Source of the DNA: JACCWP01 sp963801045
Lineage (GTDB): Bacteria; Actinomycetota; Actinomycetes; Propionibacteriales; Nocardioidaceae
Reading direction: 5' to 3'
Assembly (NCBI GenBank): GCA_963801045.1
Contig: CAWDDC010000004.1
Coordinates: 1,612,001-1,676,000 of the forward strand
Length of the DNA stretch: 64,000 nt
Part shown: piece after piece, positions 26,955-35,294 of the stretch
Layout of the letters: each line of letters opens with the position of its first letter
Position numbering within the stretch: the first letter of the stretch is position 1
Made by a program: the position numbers and the translations under genes
Notes under the pieces: model-generated
What the model was told of the DNA's origin: nothing
Seen by the model: only the letters and a program-made list of their open reading frames with translations
Databases searched by the model: none

Positions 26955-27422
26955 GTGACTCCCGTGCAGGACTGGATCGACAATCTGGGGGAATACCCGT
27001 GGGCCGCATGGGCGTCCCTCGCGGTGCTCCTCGCCGCCGCCGAGGTGGTGAGCGTCGACTTCGTCCTGATCATGCTGGCCATCGGCGCCGGCGCCGGAGC
27101 CGTCACCGCGGCCCTCGGTGCGGGGTTCATCATCCAGGTCGCCGTCGCCATCGCGGTCTCGGTGGCGATGCTCGCCGTCGTGCGGCCCAGCGTGGTGAAG
27201 CGGATGCACCAGGGCGCCGAGCTCACCACCGGGCACGACGCGCTGATCGGCCGGACCGCTGTCGCCCTGTCCGCTGTGGACGAGACCTCCGGGCAGATCC
27301 GGCTGTCCGGTGAGGTCTGGACCGCGCGCAGCTTCGACCCGCAGCTGACCATCGAGGCGGGCGCCAAGGTCGAGGTGTTCGAGATCGACGGGGCCACAGC
27401 CGTGGTCTATCCCGCGGACTGA
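26955..27422 (+). CDS. NfeD family membrane protein
   Basis: A 155-residue protein with membrane segments at about residues 18-38, 40-58 and 60-78, then a cytoplasmic OB-fold domain (GHDALIGRTAVALSAVD ... QIRLSGEVWTARS). This is the short NfeD form without the protease domain. NfeD proteins pair with SPFH/flotillin proteins, and here the partner starts 9 nt downstream. Together they probably organise a membrane microdomain or quality-control complex. Confidence 0.9.
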   Translation: MTPVQDWIDNLGEYPWAAWASLAVLLAAAEVVSVDFVLIMLAIGAGAGAVTAALGAGFIIQVAVAIAVSVAMLAVVRPSVVKRMHQGAELTTGHDALIGRTAVALSAVDETSGQIRLSGEVWTARSFDPQLTIEAGAKVEVFEIDGATAVVYPAD

Positions 27423-27431
27423 GAGGTAACG

Positions 27432-28628
27432 ATGGAAATCGCGATCCTGGTGTTCGTCGCCCTGGTGGCGCTGTTCGCCGTCATCACGCTCGGCAAGACG
27501 GTGCAGATCGTGCCGCAGGCCCGCGCCGGCATCGTCGAGCGGTTCGGCAAGTACCGCACGACGCTGACCGCCGGTCTGAACATCGTGACGCCGTTCGTCG
27601 ACAAGGTGCGCTACACCATCGACCTGCGCGAGCAGGTGGTGTCCTTCCCGCCCCAGCCCGTCATCACCGAGGACAACCTGGTGGTGTCGATCGACACCGT
27701 CATCTACTTCCAGGTGACCAACGCCGTCGCCGCGACCTACGAGATCGCCAACTACATCCAGGCGATCGAGCAGCTCACCATGACCACCCTGCGCAACATC
27801 ACCGGCGGCATGGACCTGGAGCAGGCCCTGACCAGCCGCGACGAGATCAACAACGCCCTGCGCGGGGTCCTCGACGAGGCCACCGGCAAGTGGGGCATCC
27901 GGGTCAACCGGGTCGAGCTCAAGGGCATCGACCCGCCGCCGTCGATCAAGGACTCGATGGAGAAGCAGATGCGCGCCGACCGCGACAAGCGCGCGATGAT
28001 CCTCACCGCCGAGGGCGCCCGGCAGTCGGCCATCCTCACCGCCGAGGGCGGCAAGCAGGCGTCGATCCTGTCGGCCGAGGGTGACCGGGAGTCGCAGATC
28101 CTGCGCGCCCAGGCCGACCGCGAGTCGCAGATCCTGCGGGCCCAGGGCGAGGGGCAGGCCATCCAGACCGTGTTCCAGGCCATCCACGACGGTCAGCCCG
28201 ACCAGTCGCTGCTGGCCTACCAGTACCTGCAGATGCTGCCCAAGATCGCCGAGGGTGACGCCAACAAGGTCTGGATCGTCCCGAGCGAGATCGGCGCTGC
28301 GCTCGAGGGGCTCGGGTCGACCCTGGGCCGGGCGGCGGGCATCCCGCTCGAGACCGAGGGCGTACGGACCCGGATGGACATGGGCGCGGCGGTGCCCGAG
28401 GTCGAGACCACCGACCCCAGCCTGTCCAAGGCACACGACGCGGTGGCCGAGGCGATCGCGTCGGCCGAGGCGGCGGCGCGGACGACCCGCGCCTCCCGGC
28501 CACCGGCGATGCCGTACTCCGCCGAGCACGCCCCCGAGCCGCCCGCCGACCCCTCCGCAGGACCGGCCACGCCCCCGACAGACGACCCGACGCCCGGTGA
28601 GGGGCAGCCGCCCGCCGGCACCACGTGA
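27432..28628 (+). CDS. SPFH domain/Band 7 (stomatin, QmcA-like) protein
   Basis: A 398-residue protein. An N-terminal membrane helix (about 2-20) is followed by the SPFH domain (VQIVPQARAGIVERFGKYR, LREQVVSFPPQPV, VVSIDTVIYFQVTN). A coiled-coil region carries near-repeats of AEGGKQASIL and AQADRESQILR, about residues 190-240. The last 60 residues are a Pro/Ala-rich tail, longer than in many relatives. The protein should form membrane-bound rings or cages, with the NfeD protein encoded just upstream as its partner. Its end overlaps the next gene by 4 nt (GTGA). Confidence 0.93.
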   Translation: MEIAILVFVALVALFAVITLGKTVQIVPQARAGIVERFGKYRTTLTAGLNIVTPFVDKVRYTIDLREQVVSFPPQPVITEDNLVVSIDTVIYFQVTNAVAATYEIANYIQAIEQLTMTTLRNITGGMDLEQALTSRDEINNALRGVLDEATGKWGIRVNRVELKGIDPPPSIKDSMEKQMRADRDKRAMILTAEGARQSAILTAEGGKQASILSAEGDRESQILRAQADRESQILRAQGEGQAIQTVFQAIHDGQPDQSLLAYQYLQMLPKIAEGDANKVWIVPSEIGAALEGLGSTLGRAAGIPLETEGVRTRMDMGAAVPEVETTDPSLSKAHDAVAEAIASAEAAARTTRASRPPAMPYSAEHAPEPPADPSAGPATPPTDDPTPGEGQPPAGTT

Positions 28629-29383
28629 CCTGGCTGGAAGCACTCACCGTCCTCGTCGCGGGTGTGGTGGCCGGCACGATCAACGCGGTCGTCGGCTCCG
28701 GCTCACTGATCACCTTCCCGACCCTGCTCGGCCTCGGCTTCAACCCGGTCGTGGCCAACGTGACCAACACGGTCGGCCTGGTCACCGGCTCGGCGTCGGG
28801 TGCGATCGGCTACCGGCGTGAGCTCGAGGGCCAGCGGTCGCGGCTGCTGCGGCTCGGGGTCGCGGCGACCGTCGGCGGGCTGGCCGGGGCCGTCCTGCTG
28901 CTGAACCTCGACGAGGAGGTCTTCGAGGCCGTCGTCCCGGTGCTGATCGCTCTCGGCTGCGTGCTCGTGGTCCTGCAACCGCGGATCTCGGCCTGGATGC
29001 GGGCGCGTCGGGAGGAGGGCCCCCGGCGGGCGCACGGCTCATGGCTGGTCATCGTGGGGATCCTGCTGGCGTCGGTCTACGGGGGCTACTTCGGCGCCGC
29101 GCAGGGGGTCATCTACATGGCGGTGCTCGGGCTCGGGCTGGACGAGTCGCTGCAGCGGCTGAACGCCACCAAGAACGTGCTGGCCGCGCTGGTCAACGGG
29201 GCGGCCGCGATCTTCTTCGCGTTCGCCGCCGAGGTCGAGTGGTGGGCGGCGGCCGCCCTGGCTGTCGGGTCCACCATCGGCGGGTTCCTCGGTGCGTCGG
29301 TGGGGCGGCGGCTGCCGGACTGGCTGCTGCGCGGCTTCGTCGTCGTCGTCGGCGTCGCGGCGATCGTGTCCTTCGTCGTCTAG
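28625..29383 (+). CDS. TSUP family (TauE/SafE) membrane permease
   Basis: A 252-residue protein with about eight hydrophobic segments. GTINAVVGSGSLITFPTLL near the start and GGYFGAAQGVIYMAVLGL in the middle are the two half-repeat motifs of the TSUP family, which exports or imports sulphite, sulphoacetate, taurine-derived or other organosulphur anions. GTG 28625 overlaps the SPFH stop, so it is coupled to the NfeD-SPFH pair. The substrate is not predictable. Confidence 0.9.
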   Translation: MTWLEALTVLVAGVVAGTINAVVGSGSLITFPTLLGLGFNPVVANVTNTVGLVTGSASGAIGYRRELEGQRSRLLRLGVAATVGGLAGAVLLLNLDEEVFEAVVPVLIALGCVLVVLQPRISAWMRARREEGPRRAHGSWLVIVGILLASVYGGYFGAAQGVIYMAVLGLGLDESLQRLNATKNVLAALVNGAAAIFFAFAAEVEWWAAAALAVGSTIGGFLGASVGRRLPDWLLRGFVVVVGVAAIVSFVV

Positions 29384-29399
29384 CGGGCTCTCTAGCGGG

Positions 29400-30071
29400 C
29401 TACAGCCCCCAGAACGGTCCCTCGAGGCCCACGCCGCGCAGGTAGGCGGCCGCGGTGCCGGGATCGCGCCGGACGTACCCGCGCTCGAGTCGGCCGGCGT
29501 ACCACCCCTGCGCCAGCCGCCACAGCGTCGGCAGGTCCATCAGGTAGCCGCGGCTGTTGCCGGTGCGCCCCAACCAGTCGTCAACACAGGCCTCGGAGCA
29601 GAACAGCCGCTGGTGCCGGCAGGTGTGCACCACGTCGTCCCAGATGTGTGCCGCCGGCACCAGGAAGTGTGCGACCTCGGCGCCGGGCGGGGGTGCGTCC
29701 CGGCCGACCACCCACGCCAGCGGGGCGTCGCAGCCCGGGCACCGGGTCGCGACCAGCACGTCGGGTTCGTCGGCCAGCAGGTGCGGCAGCGCGAAGGAGT
29801 CCCAGCAGCAGCCGCCCCACCACAACGTCTCCCGGCCCATCACCGAGAACCCCAGCGGCACCGACGCGAACGGGTGGGCCATCACGATCCGGTCGTCGCC
29901 GTCGAGGACCAGGTGGCGGGCGCCGGCGAGCTCACGCAGACCGGCGCGGACGGTCGCCTCGTCGGCGCCGACCGTCGACTGCAGCTCGGCCGGCGACGGC
30001 TGACGACCGGTGGCCGCGAAGGTCCGGTAGACGGTGAGCCGCAGCTCCTCGGTGCTGTCCCCGGTGTCCAC
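29400..30071 (-). CDS. Alkylmercury lyase (MerB) family protein
   Basis: A 223-residue protein from GTG 30071 (GTG 30080 is also in frame). An N-terminal winged-helix part (about 5-65) is followed by the MerB-like core: GGCCWDSFALPHLL contains a Cys-x-x-Asp pair like the catalytic Cys96/Asp99 of MerB, and HTCRHQRLFCSEACVDDWL supplies a later Cys like Cys159. MerB cleaves carbon-mercury bonds. No merA, merR or mercury transporter is nearby, so a different substrate or a regulatory role is possible. It converges with the TSUP gene and diverges from the adenosine deaminase gene. Confidence 0.82.
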   Translation of the reverse strand: MDTGDSTEELRLTVYRTFAATGRQPSPAELQSTVGADEATVRAGLRELAGARHLVLDGDDRIVMAHPFASVPLGFSVMGRETLWWGGCCWDSFALPHLLADEPDVLVATRCPGCDAPLAWVVGRDAPPPGAEVAHFLVPAAHIWDDVVHTCRHQRLFCSEACVDDWLGRTGNSRGYLMDLPTLWRLAQGWYAGRLERGYVRRDPGTAAAYLRGVGLEGPFWGL

Positions 30072-30133
30072 CCGCGCCACTGTGGCCTTCCCCCGTGCTT
30101 CTGCGCCAGGCCCGATCGGGCCACACTGGCCAC

Positions 30134-31213
30134 GTGCTGACCGAGGACGTGATCCGCCGGGCCCCCAAGGTGCTGCTGCACGACCACCTCGACGGCGGGC
30201 TGCGCCCCGCAACCATCGTCGAGCTGGCCGCTGGCATCGGGCACCCGCTGCCCGCGACCGACGCCGACGGCCTCGGCCGGTGGTTCCGCGAGTCGGCCGA
30301 CTCCGGCAGCCTGGAGCGCTACCTCGCCACGTTCGACCACACGGTGGCGGTGATGCAGCAGGCCGACGCCCTGCGGCGGGTGGCCCGCGAGTGCGTGGCG
30401 GACCTCGCCGCCGACGGTGTCGTCTACGCCGAGGTCCGGTACGCACCCGAGCAGCACCTCGCCGCCGGGCTGTCGCTCGAGCAGGTGGTCCAGGCCGTGC
30501 GCGCGGGCTTCGTCGAGGGCGAGGACGCCGCGCGGGCGCAGGGGACGCCGATCGTGGCCCGTCAGCTGCTCACCGCGATGCGGCACGCCGCCCGGTCCCG
30601 GGAGATCGCCGAGCTGGCGGTGGCGCACCGCGACCACGGCGTCGTGGGCTTCGACATCGCCGGCGCCGAGGCGGGCAACCCGCCGACCCGGCACCTGGAC
30701 GCCTTCGAGTACCTCTCCCGGGAGAACGCGCACTTCACCATCCACGCCGGCGAGGCCTTCGGGCTCCCGTCGATCTGGCAGGCGCTGCAGTGGTGCGGCG
30801 CCGACCGGCTGGGCCACGGGGTCCGGATCGCCGACGACATCACCACCTCGTCCGACGGCGCCACGGTGCGGCTCGGCCGCCTCGCGGCGTACGTGCGGGA
30901 CAAGCGGGTGCCGCTGGAGATGTGCGCCAGCTCCAACGTGCAGACCGGGGCGGCCGACTCCATCGCGACACACCCGATCGGGCTGCTGGCCCGGCTGCGG
31001 TTCCGGGTGACCGTCAACACCGACAACCGGCTGATGAGCGGCACCTCGATGACCCGCGAGATGGGGCTGCTGTCCGCGGCGTTCGACTACGGCCTCGCCG
31101 ACCTGCGCTGGTTCACCATCAACGCGATGAAGAGCGCGTTCGTGCACTTCGACCGCCGGCTCACGCTGATCGACGACGTGATCAAGCCCGGCTACGCGGC
31201 CCTGGCGGGCTGA
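30134..31213 (+). CDS. add: Adenosine deaminase
   Basis: A 359-residue metal-dependent deaminase. HDHLDGG supplies the two metal-binding His residues, HAGEAFG the third His and catalytic Glu, GHGVRI the conserved His, and VNTDNRLMSGTS the metal-binding Asp. The residue after that Asp is Asn where animal enzymes have a second Asp; I recall this NTDNR form from other actinobacterial enzymes. It converts adenosine to inosine in purine salvage. GTG 30134 is used. It is followed by the second copy of the palindromic element. Confidence 0.93.
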   Translation: MLTEDVIRRAPKVLLHDHLDGGLRPATIVELAAGIGHPLPATDADGLGRWFRESADSGSLERYLATFDHTVAVMQQADALRRVARECVADLAADGVVYAEVRYAPEQHLAAGLSLEQVVQAVRAGFVEGEDAARAQGTPIVARQLLTAMRHAARSREIAELAVAHRDHGVVGFDIAGAEAGNPPTRHLDAFEYLSRENAHFTIHAGEAFGLPSIWQALQWCGADRLGHGVRIADDITTSSDGATVRLGRLAAYVRDKRVPLEMCASSNVQTGAADSIATHPIGLLARLRFRVTVNTDNRLMSGTSMTREMGLLSAAFDYGLADLRWFTINAMKSAFVHFDRRLTLIDDVIKPGYAALAG

Positions 31214-31245
31214 TTCGGTTTCCCAAGGTCCCTTGGGAAACCGAA
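31214..31245. terminator. Composite palindromic repeat, copy 2: 15-bp stem between convergent genes
   Basis: Arms TTCGGTTTCCCAAGG and CCTTGGGAAACCGAA are perfectly complementary around a TC centre. The inner 26 bp are identical to copy 3 (50584-50609). It begins 1 nt after the adenosine deaminase stop and faces the 3' end of the YbaK-like gene, which is what a bidirectional terminator would do. Confidence 0.75.
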
Positions 31246-31303
31246 GCCCCCACCGCGAAATTACACGTCGGAACCTTTGGTTTCGCGGCAGAACCTCGCG
31301 GTC

Positions 31304-31849
31304 TCAGCCGGGGCGGCCGAGGCCCTCGACGACCTCGGCGCCGGGCAGCGCAGTAAGCGCGGCGCCGGGCAGCACCAGCTTGGAACGGCGCACGCCGCTG
31401 CCGACGATGACGACCGGTGTCGCGGCGACGACCGCGTCGACCAGCAACAGCCAGTCCGCGGGCAGGCCGACCGGGGTGATGCCGCCGTACTCCATGCCGG
31501 TGGCCGCAGTGGCGAACTCGGTCGACGCGAACGACGCCTTGCGGGCGTCCAGCCGGCGTCGCACCAGGCCGTTGACGTCGGCCCGGGTGCTGGCGAGCAC
31601 GACGCAGGCGGCGTGCCGCTCCTCGCCGGCCCGACGGCCGGTGACGACGACGCAGTTGGCGCTGGTCGTCAACGGCAGGTCGTAGGCCGCGCACAGCGCC
31701 GCGGTGTCCGCGAGGTCCGGGTCGATCTCGGCCACCAGCGCGTCCGGCACGGCCGCCAGCGCAGCAACCACCGAGGGCGCCAGCAGGTCGGGGCGCTCGA
31801 GCGCCGGGGCGGTGTCGAGTCGTCCGGTGGGAGAGGTCATCGTGGTCAT
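31304..31849 (-). CDS. YbaK/EbsC family aminoacyl-tRNA deacylase-like protein
   Basis: A 181-residue protein. The core LTTSANCVVVTGRRAGEERHAACVVLASTRADVN is followed by ARKASFASTEFATAATGMEYGGITPVGLP, the conserved Lys and GGITPxG segment of the YbaK domain. Family members hydrolyse mischarged tRNA such as Cys-tRNA(Pro) or Ala-tRNA(Pro). ATG 31849 is used; ATG 31840 is the alternative. The divergent GNAT gene starts at 31851, so with these starts there is no room for promoters between them. Confidence 0.85.
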   Translation of the reverse strand: MTTMTSPTGRLDTAPALERPDLLAPSVVAALAAVPDALVAEIDPDLADTAALCAAYDLPLTTSANCVVVTGRRAGEERHAACVVLASTRADVNGLVRRRLDARKASFASTEFATAATGMEYGGITPVGLPADWLLLVDAVVAATPVVIVGSGVRRSKLVLPGAALTALPGAEVVEGLGRPG

Positions 31850-31850
31850 C

Positions 31851-32288
31851 GTGCCAGCGCCCGTACGGTCCGCCGCCTTCGACTCCCTCACGCCCACGTT
31901 GCTGTACGCCCTGCTCCGGCTGCGCGTCGACGTCTTCGTCGTCGAGCAGGAGTGTGCCTACCCCGAGCTCGACGGCCGGGACACCGAGGCCGGCACCCGG
32001 CACCTCTGGGTCGGCGACGAGGAGGTGGTCGCGGGCTACCTCCGACTGCTCACCGAGCCCGACGGCACCCGCCGGATCGGCCGGGTCTGCACCGCGGCGG
32101 ACTCCCGTGGCAGCGGCGTCGCCGCGCTGCTGGTCGACGAGGCGCTCCGGCTCAGCGCTGGGCACCCGGTCGTGCTGGACGCCCAGACCTACCTGCGCGG
32201 CTGGTACGAGCGGCTCGGCTTCGCCGTGAGCGGACCCGATTTCGTCGAGGACGGCATCCCGCACCTGCCGATGCGTCGCGAGGCGTAG
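31851..32288 (+). CDS. GNAT family N-acetyltransferase (ElaA-like)
   Basis: A 145-residue protein. LLYALLRLRVDVFVVEQECAYPELDGRD is the ElaA N-terminal pattern, then VAGYLRLL, and IGRVCTAADSRGSGVAALLV is the acetyl-CoA binding motif (Q/RxxGxG/A form). The C-terminus has YLRGWYERLGFAVSG. The substrate is unknown. GTG 31851 gives the best family start; GTG 31842 would overlap the YbaK-like gene. Confidence 0.87.
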   Translation: MPAPVRSAAFDSLTPTLLYALLRLRVDVFVVEQECAYPELDGRDTEAGTRHLWVGDEEVVAGYLRLLTEPDGTRRIGRVCTAADSRGSGVAALLVDEALRLSAGHPVVLDAQTYLRGWYERLGFAVSGPDFVEDGIPHLPMRREA

Positions 32289-32296
32289 CCGCCCGG

Positions 32297-33271
32297 TCAG
32301 TCGGCGCGGATCGCCTCCAGGAACCGCCGGACGGTCCGGTACGCCTGGTCGCGCACCGGTTGGGCGGACAGGAACACGTCGTGCAACGCGCCGTCGAAGC
32401 GCGCGATCGTTACCAGGCAGCCGAGCCGGTGCGACCACCGGGCGATCTGCTCGACGTCGAGCACCACGTCGGCCGAGGGGACCTCGTCGGACCAGACCGC
32501 GGTGAACAGGGTGCGCCTCGAGGCCATCACCAGCACGGGCGCCCCCGCCTCGATGCCGCGGTGCAGCCGCCGGTGGCCGAGCCGCACGGCCCGCAGCCAG
32601 CCGGCGCGTACGGGGAAGCTCTCCATCGGCTTCCAGGCGGTGTCGAACTGCCACTCGCCACGGTGCTCGTGGTGGATCGACTCGCCGTAGACGGCGGAGA
32701 CGTTGCGCGGGATCACCTGGTAGGGCCGGCGCGCACCGACCTGGTCGAGCGCCCTGGTGCCCACCGTGCGCAGCAGGAACGAGCCCTGCAGGTCGAACCA
32801 CGGGCTGTTCAGCACGAACGCGCTCGGCCCCGCCAGCCCGCGCTCCCGCCGGCGGTCGGCCCACAGCGGCGTCACCAGCCCGCCGGTGGAGTGCGCGACC
32901 ACGACCACCTCGTCGTGCTCGTCGCGCTCGGTGATCCGCCGGTAGGCCTCGTCCAGCTCGGCGTCGTACTCGGTCAGGTCGAGGCAGAAGTTCGGCGTCT
33001 GGTGCGGCAGCAGCGACCGACCGTACTTGCGCAGGTCGAGCGCGTAGAAGTCGTAGCCCAGGGCGGTGAAGAACTCCGCGACGCCCTTCTGGAAGAAGTA
33101 GTCGCAGAAGCCGTGCACGTACAGCACCGCTCGGGTGCCCCGGTCGGGAGCGGGGGAGTGCACGAGCGTGGCGACCACCGCGCCCTCGCTGTCGTCGGGC
33201 AGCTTGATCGTCTCGACGACGAACGGCTCCCCGAGCACGTCGGTGGTGCCGCCGGTCATGGGCCGGCTCAT
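32297..33271 (-). CDS. Alpha/beta hydrolase (lysophospholipase/monoacylglycerol lipase-like)
   Basis: A 324-residue protein with VLYVHGFCDYFFQ (oxyanion region), the nucleophile elbow VVVAHSTGGLVTP, and a C-terminal RFDGALHDVFLS with the catalytic His; the acid is probably in the preceding SADVVLDVEQIARW region. It looks like the serine aminopeptidase S33/Hydrolase_4 group that acts on lysolipids or esters. No signal peptide is seen. It lies 15 nt after the PEBP gene on the same strand and may be co-transcribed. Confidence 0.87.
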   Translation of the reverse strand: MSRPMTGGTTDVLGEPFVVETIKLPDDSEGAVVATLVHSPAPDRGTRAVLYVHGFCDYFFQKGVAEFFTALGYDFYALDLRKYGRSLLPHQTPNFCLDLTEYDAELDEAYRRITERDEHDEVVVVAHSTGGLVTPLWADRRRERGLAGPSAFVLNSPWFDLQGSFLLRTVGTRALDQVGARRPYQVIPRNVSAVYGESIHHEHRGEWQFDTAWKPMESFPVRAGWLRAVRLGHRRLHRGIEAGAPVLVMASRRTLFTAVWSDEVPSADVVLDVEQIARWSHRLGCLVTIARFDGALHDVFLSAQPVRDQAYRTVRRFLEAIRAD

Positions 33272-33286
33272 CTGCGGACCTGCACC

Positions 33287-33814
33287 TCAGTGCTGGTACG
33301 TGCCCTGGACGATCGCCCGCCCGAGAGTGTGGAACAGCACGTTGAACGCCACGAAGGTGGGAGTCGCGTCGGAGTCGACCCCGAGCTTGTCGGTGTCCAG
33401 CGCGTGCACGACGAAGTAGTAGCGGTGCACCTGGTCGCCCTGGGGCGGCGCGGCGCCGGTGAAGTCCTTGGTGCCCATGTCGTTGCGTACGTGGAAGGCA
33501 CCCTCGGGCAGGGACTCGTCGCCGGCACCGGCACCGGCCGGCAGCTCGGTGACCGAGGCGGGGATGTCGACGACCGTCCAGTGCCAGAAGCCGGACGGCG
33601 TGGGCGCGTCGGGGTCGAACAGCGTGACCGCGAAGCTCTTGGTGCCCTCCGGCGCGCCGGACCAGGACAGGTGCGGCGACGTGTTGCCCATCGCGGCCAC
33701 GTGGTCGTCCTTGAGGGGATCGCCGTGGGACACGTCGTCGCTGTGGACCTCGAACGACGCGGTGGCGGGCAGCAGGTCGTACGGGTCCGGGCTGACCGGG
33801 CGGTCCAGGCTCAT
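33287..33814 (-). CDS. YbhB/YbcL family Raf kinase inhibitor-like (PEBP) protein
   Basis: A 175-residue protein from ATG 33814 after GAGGAGCG. It has the bacterial PEBP motifs NTSPHLSWSGAPEGTKSFAV, LFDPDAPTPSGFWHW and GAAPPQGDQVHRYYFVVHAL. Family members bind phospholipid-like ligands; their role in bacteria is poorly known. In one place the segment FTGAAPPQGD departs from the more common YxGPCPPxGD, which is within normal variation. Confidence 0.9.
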   Translation of the reverse strand: MSLDRPVSPDPYDLLPATASFEVHSDDVSHGDPLKDDHVAAMGNTSPHLSWSGAPEGTKSFAVTLFDPDAPTPSGFWHWTVVDIPASVTELPAGAGAGDESLPEGAFHVRNDMGTKDFTGAAPPQGDQVHRYYFVVHALDTDKLGVDSDATPTFVAFNVLFHTLGRAIVQGTYQH

Positions 33815-33927
33815 GAGCAGCGCTCCTCGGGAACGGGGTCGGGACAGCACGGACGCTACCGGGGCCCGAATGGGTCCGCGTTCTGGGACGGAGCGGCCGA
33901 CAGGAGAGGCCGCCGTACGGTCGTCGG

Positions 33928-35205
33928 ATGCGCAGCACCTCCGACGCACCCCGTGACGACGGCACCGTGTACCCGGTCGGCCTGCGCCTGCAGGGCCGCC
34001 CGGTCGTGGTCGTCGGCGGCGGCGAGGTGGCGCAGCGCCGGGTGCCCGGGCTGCTCGCCGCCGGTGCCCGGGTGACGGTCGTGTCCCCCTGGCTGCGGCC
34101 GGCGCTCGAGGGCCTCGTCTCGCTCGGCGAGGTGACCTGGCACGCGCGCGACTACCGCACCGGCGACCTGGCGGAGGCGTGGTACGCGCTGGCTGCCACC
34201 GACGACCCAGGTGTCAACGCCGACGTCGCGCGGGAGGCCGACGAGCAGCGGTTGTTCTGCGTACGCGCCGACGACGCCCGCGACTCGACCGCGTGGACGC
34301 CGGCGACCGGGCGGCACGACGGGGTCACCGTCGCCGTGCACGCCGACCGAGATCCGCGACGCGCGGCGGCCGTGCGGGACCGGGTGCTGGACGGGCTGCG
34401 TACCGGCGATCTCGCCGCCCCCCGGCACCGTCGCCGCGAGCCCGGCGTGGTGCTGGTCGGTGGGGGTCCGGGCGACCCCGAGCTCATCACGCTGGCCGGC
34501 CGGCGCGCGCTCGCCGAGGCCGACGTCGTCATCGCCGACCGGCTGGCGCCGGCCGCCCTCCTGGACGAGCTGCCACCGCACGTCGAGGTCGTCGACGCCG
34601 CCAAGCTGCCGCGTGGCCGGTCGGCGACACAGGCCGAGATCAACCGGTTGCTGGTGGGGCACGCCAGGTCCGGCAAGCGGGTGGTGCGCCTCAAGGGCGG
34701 CGACCCGTTCGTGTTCGGCCGCGGCTTCGAGGAGCTGCTCGCCTGCGCGGACGCCGGAGTGCCGTGCACGGTCGTGCCCGGAGTCACCAGCGCGATCAGC
34801 GTCCCGGGGCTCGCCGGGGTGCCGGTGACCCATCGGGGGATCACCCACGAGATGACGGTGGTCTCCGGGCACCTGCCCCCGGGCCACCCGGACAGCCTGG
34901 TCGAGTGGCCCGCGCTGGCGCGGCTGCGCGGCACCCTGGTGCTGCTGATGGCCGTCGAGAACCTCGGTGCCATCGCGTCGGTCCTGGTGGCAGAGGGCCG
35001 GCCCGCGGACACCCCGGTCGCCGTGATCCAGGCCGGGTCGACGGCGTCGGAGCGTCGGGTGCTGGCCACCCTCGCGACCGCGGAAGGGCAGGTGCGGCAC
35101 GCGGGCATCACCGCACCGGCCACCATCGTCGTCGGCGAGGTGGTCGGCGTCGCCGCCGGCGTGGCCGGTGCGCAACCGCGCTCCGAGCAGCCCGCCCGCG
35201 CCTGA
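33928..35205 (+). CDS. cobA: Siroheme synthase: precorrin-2 dehydrogenase plus uroporphyrinogen-III C-methyltransferase
   Basis: A 425-residue two-domain protein. Residues about 15-170 are the NAD-dependent dehydrogenase/ferrochelatase part (GRPVVVVGGGEVAQRRV, ATDDPGVNADVA). Residues from about 172 are the methyltransferase (VVLVGGGPGDPELITL, VRLKGGDPFVFGRG, PGVTSAISVPGLAGVPVTHRG). It is a CysG-type fusion that makes precorrin-2, sirohydrochlorin and probably siroheme from uroporphyrinogen III for sulphite or nitrite reductases. Neither reductase is in the window. The dimerisation domain between the two parts appears shortened compared with enteric CysG. Confidence 0.92.
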   Translation: MRSTSDAPRDDGTVYPVGLRLQGRPVVVVGGGEVAQRRVPGLLAAGARVTVVSPWLRPALEGLVSLGEVTWHARDYRTGDLAEAWYALAATDDPGVNADVAREADEQRLFCVRADDARDSTAWTPATGRHDGVTVAVHADRDPRRAAAVRDRVLDGLRTGDLAAPRHRRREPGVVLVGGGPGDPELITLAGRRALAEADVVIADRLAPAALLDELPPHVEVVDAAKLPRGRSATQAEINRLLVGHARSGKRVVRLKGGDPFVFGRGFEELLACADAGVPCTVVPGVTSAISVPGLAGVPVTHRGITHEMTVVSGHLPPGHPDSLVEWPALARLRGTLVLLMAVENLGAIASVLVAEGRPADTPVAVIQAGSTASERRVLATLATAEGQVRHAGITAPATIVVGEVVGVAAGVAGAQPRSEQPARA

Positions 35206-35294
35206 GCCGGGCACGACACGCCCGGTCCGGAAAGCGCCCGCGGCTCGCGCCACGGGCGGCAGACTGGCCCGGCGCGCGACAACGGGAGTAGCAG

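Noticed and set aside
31277..34075. 932-residue plus-strand frame across ybaK-like, GNAT, hydrolase and PEBP genes
   Set aside because: It crosses several real genes on both strands and has no recognisable domain.
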